Positions 33,571 through 41,718 of a DNA stretch of 47,021 bases are shown piece by piece. Each line of letters starts with the position of its first letter. Within the stretch, counting starts at the first letter, position 1. Position numbers and translations under genes: made by a program. The stretch spans positions 1 through 47,021 of the forward strand of contig JAOUIL010000018.1 in assembly GCA_029883975.1 (NCBI GenBank), given 5' to 3'. This DNA comes from Betaproteobacteria bacterium. Lineage in GTDB: Bacteria; Pseudomonadota; Gammaproteobacteria; Burkholderiales; SG8-39. Under the pieces are notes generated by a model. The model was not told where the DNA came from. It ran no database searches and was given only the letters and a program-made list of their open reading frames with translations.

Positions 33571-34445
33571 GCGAACAGCGCGCCGGCCGGGCCGGCCGCA
33601 TGCAGCGCCCCGGTCGCGACGACGAACACGCCGAGCGCGAGTTTCGCCTGTCGTGCCGGCTCCAGCCTGCGCATGCGCCGCCAGGCGAGCGCTGCCGCGC
33701 CCATGACGAGCGCGGCCTGCAGGAGGAAGACTGCGGCCCGCGCGGGCGCGCGCGCCTCGAGGAGCAGCCAGGCCGCTCCCATGCCGGCCGCGACCAGCAG
33801 CAGCGGCGCGCCGAGCGCCAGCGCCGTCCGCAGCCAGTCCTCGCCGCCGCACGAAGGAGCGATCCGCCGGTCCGCGTCGAGCGCGAGCGCAGCCAGCCCA
33901 CCGGCGAGCGCGATCGACCCATAGCCCAGCGCCATCGCCAGCCGGTAGCCGGCCTCCCAGTAGGCGCCAAAGCCTTCGTGCAGTGGCCAGGACTGCGCCA
34001 GCCCGCGGGAGATGAGCCACATTTCGCACGCCACGGCCAGCATCACCGCGGGCATCACCACGATTCCCGCTTCGCGGCTGCAGTAGACGCGCTCCAGGGC
34101 CAGATAGCAGAACACCGCGGCGGCTGAGAGGAGCGCGGTGCCCTCGTACAGTCCGCACCGTGCCTCGCCGCTCCACCACGCGGCAATGCCCAAGCCCGCG
34201 AGCACCCCCAGCGCGCCGAGCGCGGCGAGCCCGCTCGCCACGCGGCCGACGGCGTCCGATCTCACCCAGAAATGCATGGCGTACATCGCGGTGGAGGCCG
34301 CGAGCACGGTATTGGCGAGGGTCACCCACTGGAAGCTCGCGGCGGCACCCGGGAAGGACAACGCCGGCAGGAAGCGGCCGAGCGTCCACGCGGCCGCGAG
34401 CGCGACCGTCAGCGCGATGCCCCATGTGGCGTATCCCAGTTTCAT
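33567..34445 (-). CDS. CcsA-like polytopic membrane protein lacking the WWD haem-handling segment
   Basis: 292 residues with about eight hydrophobic helices. Compared by eye with the true CcsA encoded at 35863-36675, the first half follows the same pattern: GLYEGTALLSAAAVFCYLAL against TMYEILSSNVWSLLAIYLLA, and AGIVVMPAVMLAV against AAIVLPVLFVMM, then a GYGSIALAGGLAAL helix. The tryptophan-rich WGRYWAWDPLETWAF region of CcsA is absent; the equivalent place has only WLLLEARAPARAAVF. It is unlikely to transfer haem in the usual way and might bind haem or quinone, or modulate the maturation complex. The homology is my reading and needs a profile search. Confidence 0.65.
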   Translation of the reverse strand: MKLGYATWGIALTVALAAAWTLGRFLPALSFPGAAASFQWVTLANTVLAASTAMYAMHFWVRSDAVGRVASGLAALGALGVLAGLGIAAWWSGEARCGLYEGTALLSAAAVFCYLALERVYCSREAGIVVMPAVMLAVACEMWLISRGLAQSWPLHEGFGAYWEAGYRLAMALGYGSIALAGGLAALALDADRRIAPSCGGEDWLRTALALGAPLLLVAAGMGAAWLLLEARAPARAAVFLLQAALVMGAAALAWRRMRRLEPARQAKLALGVFVVATGALHAAGPAGALFA

Positions 34446-34581
34446 TCAGCGTCCGGCCGCCCTCCGGCGCCCTGCAAGCGCACGGCGGCCCTCCCGTTTT
34501 CCGAGCAATTTCCGCTCCAGCGCTGCCGCGCCGCGCGGGGGCAGGGCCGCAACGTCGGCTGCGGCTGCGCCTGCATCCTGA

Positions 34582-34597
34582 TTCCCGGAATCGGGAA
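34582..34597 (-). other. Small inverted repeat upstream of the CcsA-like gene
   Basis: TTCCCG-GAAT-CGGGAA: six-base stem, four-base loop, in the 217-base gap between the thioredoxin gene and the CcsA-like gene (34446-34662). It has no T-run, so it is not a standard terminator; it could be an operator or attenuator. Nothing else was recognised in this gap. Confidence 0.3.
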
Positions 34598-34662
34598 CGC
34601 AGCTGGCAGCCGGCGTGGCGCCGGGCGGGCCGCGCTGCGAGGCCCGCAACGCGCCTGCGCAC

Positions 34663-35187
34663 CTAGCCGCCGAGTTCGCGCAGCAGGGGCAGCAAGCGCG
34701 ACACGAGAACCTCCCGCGTCAGCGGGCCCGCAAGCTCGAAGCGGATGACGCCCTCCCGGTCGATCACGAACGTGGCCGGCACGCCGCGCAAGCCGTAGCG
34801 CGCGCCGAACACGCCTTCCTCGTCCGAGACGGACAGGGCATAGGGGTCGCCGACCTGCTTGAGCCAGGCTTGCGCGTCGGCGCGGCGGTCCCGGAAGCTG
34901 ACCCCGTAGACGGGGGCAACGCCCGCGCGCGCGAGCTCGGCGAGCACTGGGTGCTCTTCCCTGCACGGCGCGCACCATGACGCCCACACGTTCAGCACCC
35001 AAGCCCTGCCGCGCATCTGCTCCGGGGAGAAGCGCTGCGCCGGGTCGCCGAGCTGCGGGAGCGAGAAATGGGGTGCCAGCCGCGCGCCGGTGCGCACGGC
35101 CCCGCCGCGAGCGCCAAGATGGATCGCCGCCGCGAGCAGCGCGAGCGCGGCCGCGGCCAGTGCGAGCGCGGCGAGATGGCGCTTCAC
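34663..35187 (-). CDS. TlpA/ResA/CcmG-type thiol-disulfide oxidoreductase
   Basis: 174-residue membrane-anchored periplasmic thioredoxin. A signal anchor (LAALALAAAALALLAAAIHL) precedes the redox site Trp71-Cys72-Ala-Pro-Cys75, and RGVPATFVIDREGVIRFELAG carries the cis-proline. In System II cytochrome c maturation this protein (ResA/CcsX) keeps CxxCH cysteines reduced for haem attachment, which fits the ccsA and resB genes nearby. A DsbD/CcdA electron donor is not in the window. It is separated from the TPR gene by 88 bases that contain a GC-rich hairpin. Confidence 0.9.
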   Translation of the reverse strand: MKRHLAALALAAAALALLAAAIHLGARGGAVRTGARLAPHFSLPQLGDPAQRFSPEQMRGRAWVLNVWASWCAPCREEHPVLAELARAGVAPVYGVSFRDRRADAQAWLKQVGDPYALSVSDEEGVFGARYGLRGVPATFVIDREGVIRFELAGPLTREVLVSRLLPLLRELGG

Positions 35188-35240
35188 GCCGGCTCCGTGC
35201 CGCGGGCGCGCGGTGGCACGGCAGGCGCCTGTCGCGCGCA

Positions 35241-35256
35241 GGCGGCGCTAGCCGCC
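35241..35256 (-). other. GC-rich hairpin between the TPR and thioredoxin genes
   Basis: GGCGGC-GCTA-GCCGCC, a perfect six-base stem, with a second palindrome CAGGCGCCTG (35222-35231) beside it. No following T-run, so more likely an mRNA processing or stability element than a terminator. It is the only sizeable gap in the run from the barrel to the thioredoxin. Confidence 0.3.
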
Positions 35257-35275
35257 CGCCATGCGGCGCGTGCGC

Positions 35276-35860
35276 TCACTCCTGCCGCGTCCGCGACTGC
35301 CATTCCCACAGCGCGGACCGCGCCCTGGCGAGCCAAGGGTCGTCGGGACCGCTCAGATGCACATAGGTGCGCATGGCGCCCAGCGCGCCGGGCCGGTCGC
35401 CCAGTTCGTCGAGCGCCACCGCCAGACCGTAATAGGCGTTGGCCAGCGTCGGCCGGAGCTCGATGGCGCCGACGAAGAAGTCGCGTGCTGCCGCGTGGCG
35501 CCTGAGCCCCAGAAGCGCGAAGCCCATGTTGGCGTGCACCTCGGGCACCTCGGGTGCGATCTCGATCAACCGGTGCAGCGCCGTCAAGGCATGCTCGTAC
35601 TCGTGCGCGTGCAGCATTACGACTGCCTGGCGGAAACGCGCGTCGAACTCCGCGCGCTGCATGTCGCGCGCGTGGCCTGCGGGATTCGCCCGCGCCTGCG
35701 CCGCGGCCGAAGGCGCGGCGTCGGGGTCGCGTCCCAGCCAGTGCATGGCGGCGCCCACGGCGGCCACTGCCGCGAGTGCCGCGAGCGCGAAGCGCGCGCG
35801 CGGTTCGCGCCGAGCGCGCGGCGCGGCGGTCGGGATCGCGGAGCGCACGCCGCGTCGCAT
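35276..35860 (-). CDS. Membrane-anchored TPR protein of the cytochrome maturation cluster
   Basis: 194 residues: one N-terminal membrane helix (RFALAALAAVAAVGAAMHWL), then three TPR repeats (about 75-180): EFDARFRQAVVMLHAHEYEH, PEVHANMGFALLGLRRHAA and LANAYYGLAVALDELGDRPG. It sits two bases after ccsA and resembles the TPR part of CcmH/CycH/NrfG-type proteins, which present apocytochrome to the haem ligase. The role is inferred from context; TPR proteins are general scaffolds. Confidence 0.85.
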   Translation of the reverse strand: MRRGVRSAIPTAAPRARREPRARFALAALAAVAAVGAAMHWLGRDPDAAPSAAAQARANPAGHARDMQRAEFDARFRQAVVMLHAHEYEHALTALHRLIEIAPEVPEVHANMGFALLGLRRHAAARDFFVGAIELRPTLANAYYGLAVALDELGDRPGALGAMRTYVHLSGPDDPWLARARSALWEWQSRTRQE

Positions 35861-35862
35861 CG

Positions 35863-36675
35863 CTAGATTGCCCCCTGGTGTGGCGCCGTGGTGACGAAGG
35901 GCACGCCGAAGAAGGTGAGAAAGGCGAGGACGAACACCGCAATGGCGAGGGCGGCGCCCGCCGGCGGCGCCGGCCTGAAGCTCGATCGCGCATGCAGCGC
36001 GCCCGCGAGCAGCAGCCAGGTGAGGAAGGCCCACGTCTCGAGCGGGTCCCACGCCCAGTAGCGCCCCCAGGCGTCTTGCGCCCACACCGCACCGGCGATC
36101 AGCATCAGCGTTTCGCACACGAGCGCCACGGCGAGGAACCGGTAGGCGAGCTCGTCGAGCTGCTGGTCGGAGGGCAGCGCCGCGAACCAGGCCGCGCCGC
36201 GGCGCGTCAGGCGCGCGAGCACCATGCCGGCGAGGCCCACCGCCACCAGCACGGCGCCGAGGAACGCCTTGCCGAAGCCGACGTGCACGTAGAGCAGCAG
36301 CGTCCGGTAGGTGGGCGGCAGGTGCCCCTCGCGCGGATCCTGCGTCGCCAGCCACAGCATCATTACGAACAGCACCGGCAGCACGATCGCGGCGGATGGC
36401 CGCAGCACCGGCAGGCGCCAACAGGCGAGCAGGTAGATCGCGAGCAGGCTCCAGACGTTGGACGACAGGATCTCGTACATCGTGAGGAAGGGTCCATGGC
36501 CGAGACGCTCCCAGCGCACGCCGATCGCGGCGGCGTGCAGCGCGAGGCCGAGCGCGAGCAGGCCCATCACCCAGGCCTCGGCGAAGCGCGCGCGCGCCAC
36601 GCCGGCGAGCGCAAGCGACCCGGCGATCGCGTAGAGGGAAAGCGCGCTCCAGAGCGCGAGCATCTCGGCGCTCAT
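35863..36675 (-). CDS. ccsA: Cytochrome c biogenesis protein CcsA/ResC (System II haem exporter-ligase)
   Basis: 270 residues with about eight membrane helices. It carries the WWD haem-binding segment WGRYWAWDPLETWAF and conserved histidines in YVHVGFGKAF and ALHARSS, plus the early MYEILSSNVW stretch. With ResB it moves haem to the periplasm and attaches it to CxxCH sites. The ATG overlaps the resB stop (ATGA). Placement directly after the multihaem cytochrome genes suggests a system dedicated to them. Confidence 0.93.
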   Translation of the reverse strand: MSAEMLALWSALSLYAIAGSLALAGVARARFAEAWVMGLLALGLALHAAAIGVRWERLGHGPFLTMYEILSSNVWSLLAIYLLACWRLPVLRPSAAIVLPVLFVMMLWLATQDPREGHLPPTYRTLLLYVHVGFGKAFLGAVLVAVGLAGMVLARLTRRGAAWFAALPSDQQLDELAYRFLAVALVCETLMLIAGAVWAQDAWGRYWAWDPLETWAFLTWLLLAGALHARSSFRPAPPAGAALAIAVFVLAFLTFFGVPFVTTAPHQGAI

Positions 36676-37691
36676 GGCCGCTCCGCGCCGGGGCGCCACG
36701 GCTCGCGCCGGAACCTGCCGAGGTAGTGCGCGCCGAGCGCACCGGCGGCGAGCGCGGCGGCGGCGAGCAACCAGGGCAGCGTCCAGTCGTAGAACACGCT
36801 GTAGCCCATCCACATGCGCAGGCCCGCGTAGTGCACCGTGCCTTCGGCGAGCGCCAGCGTGTCGCCGGGACGCAGGCGCGCGCGCGTCGCGCCCGACTCG
36901 ACGGCGAGGGCGTGTGCGCCGGGCGCGCGCAGGATCCAGGGCTTGCCGAGATCCACCAGTCGCTCCTCGAATTCGAGTCGCAGGCGCAGCGGCTGCGTGG
37001 CGCCCGGCGGCGTCCAGTCCTGCTCCTGCGCGGCGAGCTGCGCCGGGTAGGAGGGCAGGTGCACCGTGCCGCGCATCGCCTCGCGGCCCTGCGCGCTGCG
37101 CCAGACGAATTCCGGCGCGAAGCCCTTGTTGGGCGTCGTGTAGAAACGGTAGCCGGCTAGGCGCAGCGGCGCGTCGTCGCCGACCACCGCCTCGCGCGGC
37201 CGCCCGGCCGCGTCGCGCCAGGCGACGCGGCTTTCGGTCTGCGCGCGCTTCATGCCCGGCTGGTAATGCACGGCGAACTCCAGCTGCGTGAACGCCAGGC
37301 GCTCGATGGCGTCGCCGTGCAGCGGCCCCTGCTCGCGCTGGGTGAGCGCGCCGCTGAATTCCTCTCCCACGGAGATTTCCAGCGTGCCGTTCAGGTAGGT
37401 GAGGCGTCCGGCGGCGGCGAGCAGCACCAGCGCGAGCAGCGCGACGTGAAACACCAGCAGCGCGGGCTGCTGGCGGAACGAGGCGTGCGTCGCGATCGCG
37501 CAGCCCAGGTTGAGCGCGAGCAGCGCGAGCGGCACCGCGAGCAACCCGCCGGCCGGCGCCGCGCCGCGCCCCGCCGCCGCCACCGCCACGCCGAGCAGCG
37601 CGAACAGCGCGAGCGCGAGGCGCGGCGAGCCGAGCCACGCCGCCGCACCGCGCCACGGCGCCGGCTCAAGGCGGATTCTGGCAATTCTCAT
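36672..37691 (-). CDS. resB: Cytochrome c biogenesis protein ResB/CcsB
   Basis: 339-residue ResB-family partner of CcsA. It has membrane helices at about 22-40, 47-65 and 76-97, a large periplasmic beta-rich domain (YQPGMKRAQTESRVAWRD, GYRFYTTPNKGFAPEFVW) and a last helix near 295-320 (WTLPWLLAAAALAAGALG) preceded by LRMWMGYSVFYDW. It is shorter than many ResB proteins but has all the regions. Its start lies 26 bases inside the end of the 11-haem cytochrome gene, so the two are translationally linked. Confidence 0.92.
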   Translation of the reverse strand: MRIARIRLEPAPWRGAAAWLGSPRLALALFALLGVAVAAAGRGAAPAGGLLAVPLALLALNLGCAIATHASFRQQPALLVFHVALLALVLLAAAGRLTYLNGTLEISVGEEFSGALTQREQGPLHGDAIERLAFTQLEFAVHYQPGMKRAQTESRVAWRDAAGRPREAVVGDDAPLRLAGYRFYTTPNKGFAPEFVWRSAQGREAMRGTVHLPSYPAQLAAQEQDWTPPGATQPLRLRLEFEERLVDLGKPWILRAPGAHALAVESGATRARLRPGDTLALAEGTVHYAGLRMWMGYSVFYDWTLPWLLAAAALAAGALGAHYLGRFRREPWRPGAERP

Positions 37692-40260
37692 TGCTGTCGC
37701 GCATCCAGTCGCGCCCGCTCTGCCCGTTGCCGGGCGCGCCTGCCGAACCGCAGTCCGTGGCGCGCCACTGGCCGCTCGGCCGGAAATTCCGGACCTTGAG
37801 GATGGCGTTCATGTAGTAGGGCTGCTGGTTGTACGGCGCGCCGGTGTTGTTGCGCACCTGCGTGCCCGGCGCGAGCCCCGCCTCGAGGCCGACGTCGTTC
37901 AGGTTGACGAGGAACGCCTTGTTCTTCCAGCCGTGCGGCACCGCGACGTGGCACCAGTTGCAGCGCAGCCGGCCGATCTTGTCGGCGTGCATGGAATGGC
38001 CGTCCTCGCCGCGGTCGGTCAGCCAGAATCCCGTGCGCGTGTCCGCGCGCGTAGCGTAGATCGTGTAGCTGTGGCACTTGAAGCAAAGGCCCGTGGCCTG
38101 CTGGCCGGTGCCGGTGGCGTTGTTCCACGCGCCCTTCAGCAGGAAGGCGTTGTTCGAGCCGTGCGGTCCCCACGGCACGCCGTTCTCGCCGCCGTCCGGG
38201 ACCACCGAGTTGTTCGCCGCCACTTCGGCGCCGTGGCAGTCGCTGCAGTACATGGTCTGCGTGCCCACCGCATTGCGCCAGGGCACCTGCCAGTTGTTCG
38301 CGCTCAGTCCACCGCGCACCGCTGGCGTGCGGCCGGTGTCGCCCACCACCGGGTGCCAGCTGCGATGGTTGTTGGTGTTGAAGTCCACCGAGGTCACCGG
38401 CCCCGGCGGGTCGCCGGCGAACGCGCCGGAATCCACCGTGCTCCCCTCGCCGCGGTGTCCGAGCGGCGCCTGGAACTCCTTGGCCTGGTTGGTGTACTGC
38501 GTGAGGTTGTTGGTGCCGCTCGGCGTGCCGCCGGTGCGGCCGAGCGACGGCCGGTTGCCGGTCGGCAGGACGTTGTTGTCGCTGTAGCCGAAGTCCGAAT
38601 GGCACTTCAGGCAGATCTGGTACTCGCGCGTCACGTAGCTCGCCGCGGCGCTGTTGTCCGAGCTGGCGCCCGGGTCGCCGCGCTTGTAGGCGTAGCCGGT
38701 CGGCAGCGAGTGGAACGACGCGGAGCCATAGAGCGGCTCCACGCCGGTCGTGCCGCGCAGCACGCCGGAGGCGATGTTCGAGTGGATGCTGCCCGTGGTG
38801 TCCGTATGCGCGTGCGTGCCCGCGGCCTCCGGCGGACCCGCGACACTGCCGCTCGCTCCGGCGAAGGAGCGGAATTTCACCACGCGGTGTGGGTTGTGGC
38901 AGTCGGTGCACTCGGCGTGCCGGTTGGCGAGGTTGCCGACGCCGAGCAGCGCGCGCGACTCGACGAAGTCCGCCCCACAGCGGTTGTCGGCAGCGGTGCA
39001 GTTGACGGATCCCGGCTCGACGAAGCTGCCGCCAATGTCGTGCGCTTCGGCGCTCACGCCCTGCTCCGTGTTGGTGATAGGCATGCGCACCGCGCGCGCG
39101 TACTCGCTCCTGATGTTGGGCACCAGCGAGCCGGCGTTGGTGATCACCGGCGTCGCAGAGTGACACTGGTAGCACACCTCTTCGATCGCGCTCGCCCCGC
39201 CCGACTTGGGGCTCGCCACGCTGTCGGTGCCCTCGCGCGCCAGGCGCCGCGCGCCCTGCACCGTGTGCGTGTCGTGGCAGTTCAGGCACGATGCCTTCCA
39301 AACCGGAAGGCTGGCCGGAAGATCGCGAAACGCCGCGGTGCTCGCCACAGGCAGGTAGGTCTGCGTTGCTACCTGCGGGTTGGCGTGCGCGGAGAACGCC
39401 CAGGTGCCGCCGATGCCGTTCTTATCGTGGCAGGACAGGCAGATGATGTCGCCCGCCTCGTTGTAGCCGGGGCCCGGCGTGCCGGCCTGAAAGCGATTCT
39501 GGCGCAGGAACTTCTGGTTGCCCTGCGTGGTATCGGTCTCCCGCATGTGCGGGTCGTGGCAGGAACCGCACTGCACTTGTCCGGTGCCACCGCTACCCGT
39601 GGGCTCGAGCGGCAGCAGCGGCCGGTAGCCGGGCGCGCGCACGCCGAGCACGGTACCGCTGCCCGCGGGCCAGCGCTGCGCGGCGTCTACCGGGCGCAGC
39701 TCGCCGTCGCGCGTGGCAAGCGCGCCGGTGTAGCTGAGCGATATCGGGTGGTCGTTGCTGAGGTCCACGCCGACGTTGCGCGTGTAGCCCGTGGCCGCGC
39801 CCTGGCCCGAAGGCATGGCCCCGCCCGGGCCGGTGCCGACCATCGGGATGGACACCGTCCCCTGCTCCTGCCCCGAGCCCAGGCCATTGAGCACGTTCAC
39901 GCTGCCGATGGCGAGCGTGCCGTCGTGGCAGGATAGGCAAAGCTTGGAGCTGCCGCCCGGCTGGTCCAGCGTGCCCTGGATCGCGTTCGCGTCGAGCGAG
40001 CTCGACGTATAGACGGTGTAGGTCGCCCCCGAAAGCTTGCGGTTCCAGAGCGGCGCCAAGCCCGGCGTCGCCGCGTGCGGGGTGTGGCAGAAGGCGCACA
40101 CCTGGCTCTCGCTCACGGCGCGCACGCCGCCCACGCCGCTGCCGCCGCTTGCCGAGAGATTGTGCGGCGTCGCGCGCACGTCCGAGACGCGCCCGGCCTG
40201 CGCCGGGGCGAGACACGCCGCAGCGGCGGCGAGCAGCGCGGCGCCTGCGGCCCGGCGCAT
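37666..40260 (-). CDS. Undecahaem c-type cytochrome (doubled CXXCH family)
   Basis: 864 residues with a signal peptide (ALLAAAAACLAPAQA) and eleven CxxCH sites: CAFCH (55-59), CLSCH (108-112), CGSCH, CLSCH, CLNCH, CYQCH, CTDCH, CLKCH, CSDCH, CFKCH and CNWCH. Several are followed by xPH or xTH (CHTPH, CHDPH, CHDTH, CHNPH), the paired-CXXCH style of large extracellular or periplasmic cytochromes. Spacers are long and Gly/Ser/Thr/Asn-rich, as in secreted proteins. The last CxxCH is followed by about 80 residues including two cysteines. The start shares one base with the NHL gene stop (TGATG). Probably the terminal component of an electron conduit; cell location is inferred. Confidence 0.92.
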   Translation of the reverse strand: MRRAAGAALLAAAAACLAPAQAGRVSDVRATPHNLSASGGSGVGGVRAVSESQVCAFCHTPHAATPGLAPLWNRKLSGATYTVYTSSSLDANAIQGTLDQPGGSSKLCLSCHDGTLAIGSVNVLNGLGSGQEQGTVSIPMVGTGPGGAMPSGQGAATGYTRNVGVDLSNDHPISLSYTGALATRDGELRPVDAAQRWPAGSGTVLGVRAPGYRPLLPLEPTGSGGTGQVQCGSCHDPHMRETDTTQGNQKFLRQNRFQAGTPGPGYNEAGDIICLSCHDKNGIGGTWAFSAHANPQVATQTYLPVASTAAFRDLPASLPVWKASCLNCHDTHTVQGARRLAREGTDSVASPKSGGASAIEEVCYQCHSATPVITNAGSLVPNIRSEYARAVRMPITNTEQGVSAEAHDIGGSFVEPGSVNCTAADNRCGADFVESRALLGVGNLANRHAECTDCHNPHRVVKFRSFAGASGSVAGPPEAAGTHAHTDTTGSIHSNIASGVLRGTTGVEPLYGSASFHSLPTGYAYKRGDPGASSDNSAAASYVTREYQICLKCHSDFGYSDNNVLPTGNRPSLGRTGGTPSGTNNLTQYTNQAKEFQAPLGHRGEGSTVDSGAFAGDPPGPVTSVDFNTNNHRSWHPVVGDTGRTPAVRGGLSANNWQVPWRNAVGTQTMYCSDCHGAEVAANNSVVPDGGENGVPWGPHGSNNAFLLKGAWNNATGTGQQATGLCFKCHSYTIYATRADTRTGFWLTDRGEDGHSMHADKIGRLRCNWCHVAVPHGWKNKAFLVNLNDVGLEAGLAPGTQVRNNTGAPYNQQPYYMNAILKVRNFRPSGQWRATDCGSAGAPGNGQSGRDWMRDSNENCQNPP

Positions 40261-41333
40261 CAGCCGTCTCCCAGGAACTGGAACACGGTCACGCGTCCGT
40301 TGAACATGTCGGCTACGAACACCCGGTTGCGGGCGTCCACCCAGACGCCGGCGGGCAGGAAGAAGCGGCCCGTCTCCTGGCCGGTGCCGCCGATCGGCAG
40401 CAGGAACTGGCCGCCCCGGCTGAAGACCAGCAGGTGGTCGTAGTAGCTCTCCACCACGTACACGTTGCCCTCGCCGTCCACCGCGACGCCCTTGGGCCGC
40501 ACGAGGTTGCCGACGTACAGGCCGCGCGCGCCGAACTTGCGCTCCAGCACCTCGCCCGCGGCGCTGAAGACCTGCACGCGGCTGTTCATGGTGTCGGTGA
40601 CGTACAGCTCGCCGCGCGCGAAGGCCACGTGCGTAGGGAAGTTGAACTCGCCGTTGCCCTCGCCGCGCCGGCCGATCATCTGCACCAGCCGGCCCTCGCC
40701 GTCGAACACCTTGACGTCGTGCGCATACGTATCGGCAACGTACAGCAGTCCCTGGTCGGCGTCGCGCGCGAGCCCCGAGGGGCGCTTGAGCAGCCCGCGC
40801 CCGATCTCGCGTACCGGCTTGCCCGCGCGGTCGAGCTGCGCGACGATGGCGAGGTCGGCATCGGCGACGAACACGCCGCCCTCCGGTGCCGCTGCCAGCC
40901 CCACCGGCGAGGCAAACCCGGTCAGGCCGATCGCCTTGTCCCAGACGAGCAGCTCGCCCGCCTTCTCGTCGAACACGAATACCGCCTGCCGGCTCGCATC
41001 GCTGACATAGATTCGGCCGCCCGCGTCCGTGCAGACCGCGACCGGGCGCTGCAGGACCGTCGGCTGCGCGCCGGCGGCGTCCAGGCCGGCCACCGCGCGC
41101 CAGAGGCGCTCGAGTGCCCCGCGTTCCGCGGCGCCCGGCGCGCGGAAATTGGACTCGCCCACCAGCTGGCCAGCGAACAGGAAGCGCGGCACCTCGGGCG
41201 GCGGCGGATACAGGATGCGCCGGCCTTCGGGCGCGTCCTCCATGCCGAAATGCAGCACCGCGGGGCCGCGCGTGCCGCAACCGGCGAGGGCCAGCAGCGC
41301 CGCGGCGAGCACCGTCGCCGGCGCCGCGCGCAT
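40260..41333 (-). CDS. NHL-repeat beta-propeller lipoprotein
   Basis: 357 residues: lipoprotein signal with Cys19 (LALAGC), then about six NHL blades. Examples are RPVAVCTDAGGRIYVSD, SPVGLAAAPEGGVFVADAD, RPSGLARDADQGLLYVADT, FPTHVAFARGELYVTDT, RPKGVAVDGEGNVYVVES and LPAGVWVDARNRVFVADM. These extracytoplasmic propellers bind proteins or small ligands. NHL proteins are repeatedly found beside large multihaem cytochromes in metal-reducing and metal-oxidising bacteria, where they are thought to scaffold the complex. Its ATG lies four bases after the triheme gene; its stop overlaps the 11-haem gene start. Confidence 0.88.
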   Translation of the reverse strand: MRAAPATVLAAALLALAGCGTRGPAVLHFGMEDAPEGRRILYPPPPEVPRFLFAGQLVGESNFRAPGAAERGALERLWRAVAGLDAAGAQPTVLQRPVAVCTDAGGRIYVSDASRQAVFVFDEKAGELLVWDKAIGLTGFASPVGLAAAPEGGVFVADADLAIVAQLDRAGKPVREIGRGLLKRPSGLARDADQGLLYVADTYAHDVKVFDGEGRLVQMIGRRGEGNGEFNFPTHVAFARGELYVTDTMNSRVQVFSAAGEVLERKFGARGLYVGNLVRPKGVAVDGEGNVYVVESYYDHLLVFSRGGQFLLPIGGTGQETGRFFLPAGVWVDARNRVFVADMFNGRVTVFQFLGDG

Positions 41334-41337
41334 CGCG

Positions 41338-41718
41338 CTACCAGCGGCCCGGGCCGGTCGTCTGGTGGCCGCCATAGACTCCGCTCTTCAGGCCGGGCCT
41401 GCCGGAATGGCATAGGTCGCAACGCTCCGCGCCCCAGGCGATGTCGTTGTTGTGGCACATGCCGCAGAACCTGCCTTCGATGATATCGCTCATGCGCACG
41501 TCGTTCGCGCCGGCGCGCATTTCAAACCCCAGTTGATCATGACATACCTTGCAGCGAAAGCGGATGCGGTGGAACCAGTGCGGGAACACGACGGGCCGCA
41601 CGCCGCCCTGGTCCGAGTAGCGGTTGAGCAGCACATCGCCGTACTCGGCGCAGGCCGCGGATGGCGTGAGCGCGGCAAGGACAAGCAGCGCCGCGCCGGC
41701 GAGCGCTCGGCCGGTCAT
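41338..41718 (-). CDS. Triheme c7-type cytochrome (copy A')
   Basis: 126-residue periplasmic cytochrome with a signal peptide (cleaved near AACA). Its haem sites are Cys56-His60 (CKVCH), Cys85-His89 (CGMCH) and Cys100-His104 (CDLCH), with extra histidines in PHWFH likely serving as sixth ligands. It is a close paralogue of copy A at 45172-45606: both begin the mature chain EYGDV, share RPVVFPHWFHR and keep haem spacing. The ATG overlaps the stop of copy B' (ATGA). Probable periplasmic electron shuttle. Confidence 0.92.
   Translation of the reverse strand: MTGRALAGAALLVLAALTPSAACAEYGDVLLNRYSDQGGVRPVVFPHWFHRIRFRCKVCHDQLGFEMRAGANDVRMSDIIEGRFCGMCHNNDIAWGAERCDLCHSGRPGLKSGVYGGHQTTGPGRW

Noticed and set aside
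37666-41280. A 1204-codon open frame that would extend the 11-haem cytochrome upstream
   Set aside because: The region above 40260 is the NHL gene read out of frame. A signal peptide and TGATG junction fix the real start at 40260.
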